64,000 nucleotides of DNA, from the NCBI RefSeq assembly GCF_040183065.1, contig NC_091120.1, positions 195,623,772 to 195,687,771 on the forward strand, given 5' to 3'. The DNA is from Periplaneta americana (Eukaryota > Arthropoda > Insecta > Blattodea > Blattidae). Of the stretch, positions 57,279 to 64,000 are shown piece after piece. Under the pieces are notes generated by a model. That model ran no database searches. It was not told the DNA's origin and worked only from the letters and a program-made list of their open reading frames with translations. How positions within the stretch are numbered: position 1 is the stretch's first letter; every line of letters begins with the position of its first letter. The position numbers and the translations under genes were made by a program.

Positions 57279-57308
57279 AAGTGAGTGAGTGAGTGAGTGA
57301 GTGAGTGA
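57279..57308. repeat. (GTGA)n microsatellite
   Basis: About seven GTGA units. Confidence 0.95.
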
Positions 57309-57929
57309 TTATCATGATTGAGTATTTACTCGTCCTATGTAGGTCTATCTACCAAAATTTTACAATATAAATATGTAAATCCTTTGAAGAATAACTAGAT
57401 TACACAAAACAATGTTTTTATAACTGTACGGTACACTAAAACAAAGAATATTATGATTGCACATTGTTTTAAAACAAAATATTTACGGTTAGTATTAGCC
57501 AAGGTTATATTTTAGAATTTTCTTAATTCAAAGAATACAAATACTGGCATTTATTCGAGATATGTCATGCAGTTTTTCCATATACATTATTTTTGTTCAC
57601 TTTGCTGTGAATTCCACAGCATCCATGCCATACAGGCATACATGTATAATTAAATTAACTCGCAAACAATTTCTCTAGGCCAAGATGCCATGATTTTTGT
57701 GGTTCTTGACACCATAATATTTTCAATTCCTCCAAAGAACTGTCGAGTCTTTGATCGATTAAAGTGTATTCTTACTTAATTTCAAGACAATGATTTTTAA
57801 AATACAGTAAGTGATTCTATAATAAAATGTGTAAAGTATTAGCAAGTCTTGAAAAGTCAAGCATTCAATGTGACGGAAATTTGATCGTGTATAAGCAGCT
57901 TTAGAGAATAATACTAGAAGAAGCAGCTC
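57309..57929. other. Unassigned intronic sequence
   Basis: AT-rich; nothing recognised. Confidence 0.4.
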
Positions 57930-59510
57930 TTGGTAGACTGTGATATTAACAATGTGACCAAGATGAAGTGATCTAATGTCCTGTGTTAATTAGCAATTGA
58001 ATCTTACATCATATATCTCTTAGACAACAGATTGTGTTATTTACAACAATGTGACACAGAAGAAGTCAACAATGTGACACAGAAGAAGTGATCTACTGTG
58101 TTAATCAGTCAGTGAATCTTGCATCATCTCTGGTGGATACAACAGCAGAAGTAATGTAATGTGATGTACTCATAGAGAGCATATTGCGAAATTTACAACA
58201 ATGTGACACAGAAGAAGTGATCTACATGAGCACATTGCGAAATTTACAACAATGTGACACAGAAGAAGTGATCTACTATGTTAATCAGTCAGTGAATCTT
58301 GCATCATCTCTGGTGGATACAACAGCATTAGTAATGTAATGTGCTGTGCTCTTAGAGAGGATATTGCGATATTTACAACAATGTGACACAGAAGAAGTGA
58401 TCTACTGTGTTAATCAGTCAGTGAATCTTGCATCATTTCTGGTGGATACAACAGCAGAAGTAATGTAATATGCTGTGCTTTTAAGATAAGCGTTCACTAC
58501 ATCATATCACACTCCTCATACGAATCGCACGCAACGGATATTTTAAGTGCAGTGCGTTCACTGTAACGGCTTCACCTCATCGCCTCATCGGATTCCCTAT
58601 CAGCTGTTAAAAACATGATGTCGTACGATATTGACATTGCTGAAAGCAGAGGAGTTGAGGTTAGGGCTATTAATTACGTCTGTTAGCGAATAAGAATTTG
58701 TAATTCCTTCATGCGTCTTAATTGAAGAGGAAGAAACGAAAGAAATATTGGTTACATAATATATTTGCAAGAAACGACTTGATTACTGTAATGGGAACGC
58801 CTCAAATTATATAATTCGTCGCAATTTTCTACACGCGAAATAAGTTTTCCGTCTGCCATCTTGGCGCGACACTGAACATGGCACAACATAATAGTAACAG
58901 TTGATCAATTAAAATCGATTTATTAAAGAAGGTCATGATCGCACACATCAGAAAAGTTGCCCATCCGAGAAACGTGGACGGATTTGCCGATAGGCGATGC
59001 GTCCGATACGATGTAGTGAACACAGTTACATAACAATTACAGCAAAGATAGTCTTTTTCCGATCCATGCGATTCGTCCGATGAGTGTGATATGATGTAGT
59101 GAAAGCGTACCTTTAGAGACCATATTGCGATATTTACAACAATGTGACACAGAAGTGATCTACTGTGTTAATCAGTCAGTGAATCTTGCATCATCTTCAG
59201 TGAATATACACCAGCAGAAGAAGAAGTTCTTAGACAGCAGATTGATATTTACAACAATGTGAAACAGAACAAGTAATGTAATGTGCGCTCTTAGAGAGCA
59301 GATAGTGATATTTACAACAATGTGACACAGAAGATGTGATCTAATGTGCTGTGTTAATCAGTCAAAGAATTTTACATCATCTCCAGTGGATATACAACAG
59401 CAGAAGAAAAAGCTCTTAGGTAGCAGATTGTGATATTTACAACAATGTGACACAGACGAAGTGACCTAATGTGCTGTATTAATCAGTCAATGAATCTTAC
59501 ATCATCTCCA
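57930..59510. repeat. Satellite array, period about 129 bp, interrupted
   Basis: Units contain ACAACAATGTGACACAGAAG, AGTGATCTACTGTGTTAATC, AGTCAGTGAATCTTGCATCA and ATGTGCTGTGCTCTTAGAGA. Some are shortened (e.g. 58193-58247). A Harbinger-like MITE (58484-59112) splits one unit. The array ends about 170 bp from the penultimate exon. Confidence 0.85.
58484..59112. mobile_element. Harbinger-like MITE with TTA target duplication
   Basis: A 629-bp element. Ends AGATAAGCGTTCACTACATC and, reading inward from the right, AGGTACGCTTTCACTACATC, both continuing ATATCACACTC. TTA on both sides (58481-58483, 59113-59115). The surrounding satellite shows the unbroken target (CTTTTAGAGA). PIF/Harbinger elements use TWA targets. 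No transposase. Confidence 0.78.
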
Positions 59511-59679
59511 GTGTCCAATACGCTGACCACTCCTCGTACAGCAAGTCAAAGGGAGAAGCTGATTCAGTCTTCATTTCAGCAGCCGCCATTTGGTTTAGTA
59601 GGAAAGCAGCCTGAATACAAATCAGTAGCCTTGTAGAGTCAATGTTATCATTTACAACCAGAGTAACTTGAGCGCTTAC
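59511..59679 (-). other. Intron start, downstream of the penultimate exon
   Basis: The donor GTAAGC (59679-59674 on minus) opens the 7.6-kb intron. An alternative frame over 59497-59721 minus has no supporting splice site. Confidence 0.5.
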
Positions 59680-59856
59680 CATCTTCCTCTGGGTCAGTGT
59701 GGTAATAGCCACCAGTGACACCTTCGTGCGAATGTGCTCGTCCTAATCTCTGAAGTCGTGCCATATGTGCTGCTACAGTGTATGTAGGGGGATGACGGGG
59801 ACGAGGGGGTGCATCCCTTGGAGGTGGCATCACACAACCTGCAATCCCAACCACTA
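59680..59856 (-). CDS. Penultimate coding exon of the same unnamed host gene
   Basis: A 177-nt minus-strand exon with acceptor GTAGTAGATTTCAG before 59856 and donor ATG|GTAAGC after 59680. It encodes 58 complete codons plus one base: VVGIAGCVMPPPRDAPPRPR, then HPPTYTVAAHMARLQRLGRA, then HSHEGVTGGYYHTDPEED. Features: a short hydrophobic start, a proline/arginine-rich stretch (PPPRDAPPRPRHPP, possible SH3-ligand type), a basic helix-like patch and an acidic end. It looks like the cytoplasmic tail of a membrane protein, but that is inference. Codon-like composition (GC-rich) stands out from surrounding AT-rich repeats. The intron to the last exon is about 7.6 kb. Upstream exons were not found with confidence within the window. 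Confidence 0.72.
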
Positions 59857-60362
59857 CTGAAATCTACTACAGTCTCGTATCACTTGTTTTGGATGAGCTA
59901 TTCACATGCGTGTGTCATTCGTGAGTGCAAATTCATTCATTCACTCATTCATTCAACCATTTATCTATCCATCCACTGACTGAACACTCATTCACATTTA
60001 TTTCTAATTCTAAAGACTAGCTAAACTTATCGTTATACCTGGCGCCAGCGTTTTTTAGCGTTTCTCCTAGATATGTAGTGCCCGGTTTGTGAGCATGTTG
60101 CTAATGGAGCTGAGAATGGTACCACTTTCTTTACACGACACATCAGCCATTTGCCAAACACAGTTGTCAGACTGACTGTGGCAAATGTAAAACGCACTTA
60201 ACATTTCCATTACTTATTTCACACGCCAAAAACGGTGACGTGGACTATAGCTGCAGGATGACTGTATTATAATAATTGTATTTATGATCTTAAACATTAC
60301 TCAATTCTATTCAATTTCCATAGCTGCTGCTATTTTAATAGCGTTAACATATCATCGCTTAA
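59857..60362. other. Unassigned; upstream intron of the minus-strand gene
   Basis: Contains degenerate CATT repeats (about 59930-59960). No further exon recognised. Confidence 0.4.
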
Positions 60363-61242
60363 GGGGAGAGGATGGTATTTTTTGAAAATTTTTTCCTATT
60401 TGGTGTAAAATATTAATTTTTTGTATGTAGAGAGCTGATAGCTGTAGCAACTCAACCAAATATAAATATTTTTAAAAAAATTATTTGGGGGCCCAAATTT
60501 GAAAAAAAATATACCCAATGCAGGATTTTACTAAAACCAATATATCTAAACCATTTTTAAATATAGATTCAAACAATTTTTTGCAATGTACTTGCAAAAG
60601 CATGCTCTACAATCTGTCTGTAAGAGAATTTTGATATTAGTCCCTACGTTTGTAAAATAAATAATTAAAATTTAGTAGCACTTTTTTTATTTCCTTTTTC
60701 GCAAACAAACGGGCATATTTTAAAAATGAAATCTATTAACAAAATTCTGTTACAGAGAAACGTTTCCTAATAGTCTAAAAATGTGTGGTCTAAATTTCAT
60801 GCATGTATCTTTAGTAGTTCAGAAATTATATCCATTTTTATCTGGCAATGTAGCAAAAAAAATGAAGTTACCAGAAACAACGATAAAGGGGTCGTGTGAT
60901 TTAAAAATCCATATCGCGGTTAAGTTTAAAAATGGCGTCTCAACATCTGATAAGGACACAAATACCCATAAAATGTTAGGCAATGCATTCCACACATATC
61001 AAAGATTATTTTAAAGAATTTTTTTTTAAATTTAATTTACCGGAAAAAACAATGAAAGGAGACGTGTGATTTAAAAATCCGTTGCGCAGGAAGTTTAAAA
61101 ATGGCGTCTCAACATCCGGTAAGGGCACAAATACCCATAAAATGTTATGCAATGCATTCCACACATATCACAGAGTATTCTAAAGAAAATTTGTTTTTTG
61201 AAAATTTACTCATTTTTCACCAAAAAATATCGTCCTCTCCCC
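60363..61242. mobile_element. TTAA-flanked TIR element 2, with internal duplication
   Basis: An 880-bp segment between TTAA copies (60359-60362, 61243-61246). Ends GGGGAGAGGATGGTATTTTT and, inward from the right, GGGGAGAGGACGATATTTTT. It contains a direct duplication of about 165 bp (around 60870-61020 and 61035-61185, sharing GTTTAAAAATGGCGTCTCAA). Non-coding; piggyBac- or Kolobok-type by target. Confidence 0.78.
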
Positions 61243-61598
61243 TTAAGGTGCAAATACTGGTAAACCTCCACAGTTTAATATTAATCGCAGAAGAGTAAAC
61301 ATTTCAATACCACGTAAGCCGGCAATTACTGGCGACAAAGAACAATTTTTTTTTTTTTTTTTTCCTGTAAAAATATGATTTTGTGAGATACAAGCATTTG
61401 CACCTTACGCGACGATATTTGAAGGATATGGAGAAAAACAAAGGTAATTCTCATTTTTAGATTCTTATAGCAAGTGCAGAAATACAAATAATAAACCTGC
61501 ATCAAGCTAAATGAAATTAGAAACATTCAAAAGTGTGACGATAACTTACTGTCCTAATCATCTATTGTCATACTCTTAAATTCTTAACTTAAAAAAAA
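61243..61598. other. Unassigned AT-rich sequence with T-run
   Basis: A poly-T tract at about 61348-61363. Nothing else recognised. Confidence 0.4.
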
Positions 61599-61661
61599 TA
61601 AACAAACAAACAAACAAACAAATAAATAAATAAATAAACAAATAAATAAATAAATAAACAA
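61599..61661. repeat. (AAAC/AAAT)n microsatellite
   Basis: Alternating blocks of CAAA and TAAA units. Confidence 0.93.
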
Positions 61662-61830
61662 GGGTTGCCATGGATACCCTAACCCATACTCTTCATTTCT
61701 ACAGAGGAAAAAGTGAAATTGTAGTCTTAGATTTTATGTATATAAATAATAATAAAACAGGAGGTCAAAACATAGTTTTGCTAATCTTTACAATAAATTA
61801 ATTTAGTTTATGTGCCATCTAACAATATAA
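61662..61830. other. Unassigned sequence
   Basis: Nothing recognised. Confidence 0.4.
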
Positions 61831-61834
61831 AATA

Positions 61835-61918
<84 letters not shown>
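61831..61918. repeat. (ATG)n(ATA)n compound microsatellite
   Basis: About twelve ATG units followed by about sixteen AAT units. Confidence 0.95.
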
Positions 61919-61919
<1 letters not shown>

Positions 61920-62200
61920 CGCAATGATTTATGAAATATTTACTTCATTCTAAAGCTGTGTATGTATAATTGTATTAACTTCTTATGTAGAATGTTTAAC
62001 CAAAAAATTTTTACGTAAAATGCTACAATATGTAAACTAATTTTTTAACACTACAATAAGTGAAAAGACAGCCATCCTGCTTTCAAATTTCTCTTATTAT
62101 TAAGGAAAGGAACAAATTTTAGTATTCATCAGTGAATGTCCAAAATAATAAATGTGCCCAGTGTCAAAAAGAAATTGAGAGTCATCTAATAAAAACACAT
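61919..62200. other. Unassigned sequence
   Basis: AT-rich; nothing recognised. Confidence 0.4.
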
Positions 62201-62243
62201 TTTCTTCTTCTTCTTCTTCTTCTTCTTCTTCTTCTTCTTCTTC
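62201..62243. repeat. (CTT)n microsatellite
   Basis: About fourteen TTC units. Confidence 0.95.
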
Positions 62244-62375
62244 GAATATAGGCTTTCACGGCCAGTGTTAATGGGGTGGGTGTTTTCTGGGCTAAGAAGC
62301 TGTGGTCTACTGGCGATGTTATATCCAGATGTTTCGTCTATAGTTGCGGTAGACATCTTCAGTGATCAGCATAGT
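62244..62375 (+). mobile_element. Possible Penelope-like element fragment
   Basis: ATATAGGCTTTCACGGCCAG, then ATCCAGATGTTTCGTCT and GCGGTAGACATCTTCAGTG. This resembles a dispersed insect terminal module (GGCTTTCACGGCC...GTTTCGTC...GACATCTTCAG) that I associate with Penelope-like elements. From memory only; no coding part here. Confidence 0.35.
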
Positions 62376-63426
62376 GATCTTTTCAGTGTGCCAAGAAAGA
62401 TCTATTTTACGTTTGACTTCGCTTTCAACAGTTATCTTTTGGTGCATCCATTGCTTCAGGAAAAGAATATAATAAATATAGCCTAATCTATTATGCAACA
62501 CAATTAAGACTCCAATCTTGATAACTATACTGTACAAGCCATCAAAACATCATTTTGTAAAGCCAATCTCAACAAATTATCATCAGATGATACTTTTCTC
62601 TTGAAGAAGAATGCATTTGCTTTTATATTTGGACATTTATTGATGGATAGTGCAACTAGACCTTCTCATTATTTGTTACAGGAAGGCAGAAAAGTCAAAG
62701 CACTTTTACATTAAAAGAGACTTAAGCAAGGAAAACGAAGCAATCTTCAATCTGTTTAACTAGAAAAAAATTAGAAGCATTGTCATTTACTTCTCACGTT
62801 ATTGTTAAAATTAAAATGTGACTGAAATAATTTTGTTTATTTATCTTTAAATGTTTGTTTTAATGTACAAATCGAATCATTATTTTGCTCATTTCATTTC
62901 CCTTTATCTTTTATGTTTGTTAATTCCAGATGCCAGTGGTCAACCTCACGTGAGGACAGATGATTTGAAAAATCTTAATAGTAGTGATCTAAAGATCTTT
63001 TTGTTGACAACATTGGTAGCTACTTTGATTTTTCTTTCCTTTCTTAATTTATGTACTGTACCGTACCTAAGTTTATATAAAAGTAAAACTTACTCATTGA
63101 TTACTAGCTACTAAGTTTCATGTCGTTAGTACAAATGTCTTACAGAAAATTTAATCTCAGTGGAACGTAGGTCTTAGAATTAAAAGCACAGCATTTATGC
63201 TTAATCGACTTAATCTAGAAAGTCTTGCTCAGAAGATCTACCCATTACATGACCTACTATATTTCTTAGGAATGAAGCACAAGCTTTAGCTTAATCTAAT
63301 AGAGTTTCAATAAAATGTTTTGCTCTTGCTGTCTATTACATAACCTATTTTGTTTATTAAAAGAGAAGCACTAACCTTTACCTTATTCTACCTGTGCAAA
63401 AAAAAATTGGCATTCCTCAGTACCCG

Positions 63427-63428
<2 letters not shown>
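62376..63428. other. Unassigned; possible plus-strand exon start
   Basis: A good pyrimidine-rich acceptor (TATCTTTTATGTTTGTTAATTCCAG, ending at about 62929) precedes GATGCCAGTGGTCAACC-like sequence with an open frame, but no donor, domain or partner exon supports it. Confidence 0.3.

Positions 63429-63502
<74 letters not shown>
63429..63502. repeat. (AAT)n microsatellite
   Basis: About 24 units. Confidence 0.95.
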
Positions 63503-63505
<3 letters not shown>

Positions 63506-63845
63506 GTACGCTATATTTTCTGTCGCAAATTTCGTAATTTTACTCTATAGTCAACTCTAAATTGGAGCTTCTGTCACTTGTTTCTACATATTCTTGAGGT
63601 CATCACAGAGCAAATTTAATCCTCAAGGCATAGATAAATAATGTAGGCCATGTCTGTTGTTGACAATGGGTACCGGTATTATTCTTTTGTTTTGTCAGCA
63701 CATGAATGGAGCCGTGTATTAAAAACAACAAATAAATGCCATCTATGATATTATTACAACCAAACTTCATTAAATTTTTAAAAACATTTCTTAGAGCGAA
63801 ATGAATGTTACAACAGAACATTACAAATTTACTCTTAAAACTTAC

Positions 63846-63955
63846 TTTATATAGGAGTTTTAGTTGAAGATCAATATCGTTATGATATTGAACATTGAGA
63901 GAATGAAGTTCTGGCCAATTGGCCACAAATTCAGCAACTTCCTCGATGAAACCTT
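63846..63955 (-). CDS. Candidate internal exon, unrecognised
   Basis: The minus strand is open and reads GFIEEVAEFVANWPELHSLN then VQYHNDIDLQLKLLYK, followed immediately by a consensus donor AAA|GTAAGT (63845). The acceptor side (TTCTGAG|AAGG) is weak and its pyrimidine tract poor. The peptide has ordinary coding-like composition and no stop. It could be an exon of the minus-strand gene further upstream, of another gene, or a transposase fragment. Confidence 0.35.
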
Positions 63956-64000
63956 CTCAGAATTTTATTGTTAATAGGTAAATTAAATATTTTCTTGTGC

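Noticed and set aside
62930..63114. Plus-strand exon after a good acceptor
   Set aside because: No donor, no partner exon and no recognisable peptide; a single acceptor-like site is too common in AT-rich DNA.

Overview
The window reads as nuclear DNA of an insect, most likely a cockroach or other blattodean. It is AT-rich and has intron-like and intergenic texture. Its commonest coding relic is a non-LTR retrotransposon whose peptides ([37 protein letters not shown]) I associate with Periplaneta/Blattella gene predictions. That assignment is from memory and is an inference. There is nothing bacterial or viral: no rRNA, CRISPR array or canonical tRNA gene.

Roughly half of the window is repeats. 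Five non-LTR (LINE) lineages are present, labelled here LINE-A to LINE-E, all 5'-truncated or broken. There is a tRNA-derived SINE family with two alternative heads. DNA transposons include three copies of a 1.1-kb TA-flanked element (TE-X), pogo/Tigger-like, Tc1-like, DUF4817-type, hAT, P-like (with a THAP exon), a Harbinger-like MITE, two TTAA-flanked elements, and several unnamed terminal-inverted-repeat elements. Tandem arrays have periods of about 162 bp (9.1-12.3 kb), 87/93 bp (19.86-21.79 kb), 104 bp (24.3-24.9 kb), 187 bp (36.2-38.0 kb) and 129 bp (57.9-59.5 kb).

Layout: 0-9 kb is a mosaic of MITEs, SINEs, a dimeric repeat and a palindromic tRNA-like locus. From 9 to 16 kb come the 162-bp satellite with two insertions, TE-X copy 2 and transposase relics. 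From 16 to 24 kb come SINEs, a foldback tRNA-like insertion and the 87-bp satellite, whose minus strand stays open for 615 codons. From 24 to 28 kb the sequence is largely unassigned but contains two perfect RFX X-box motifs. From 28 to 42 kb retroelements and nested insertions dominate. From 42 to 45 kb there is little that I recognise.

The one host gene I can support is on the minus strand. A 177-nt exon (59680-59856) has consensus splice sites and joins in matching phase to a short terminal exon (52074-52105). The product ends in a proline-rich, then acidic, tail. Its 7.6-kb last intron is packed with nested transposons. The quiet 45.3-52.07 kb stretch downstream of the stop is a candidate long 3' UTR.

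The most unusual signal is a set of tRNA-like units of about 71 nt with Pol III A/B boxes. The two main families also have an immediate T5 terminator. They are arranged as foldbacks (antisense unit, then sense unit) inside insertions flanked by 12-13 bp target-site duplications at 17.8, 33.1 and 52.2 kb. Related loci lie at 28.0 and 7.2 kb. They look like composite, inverted, LINE-mobilised Pol III retroposons with a recurrent architecture.
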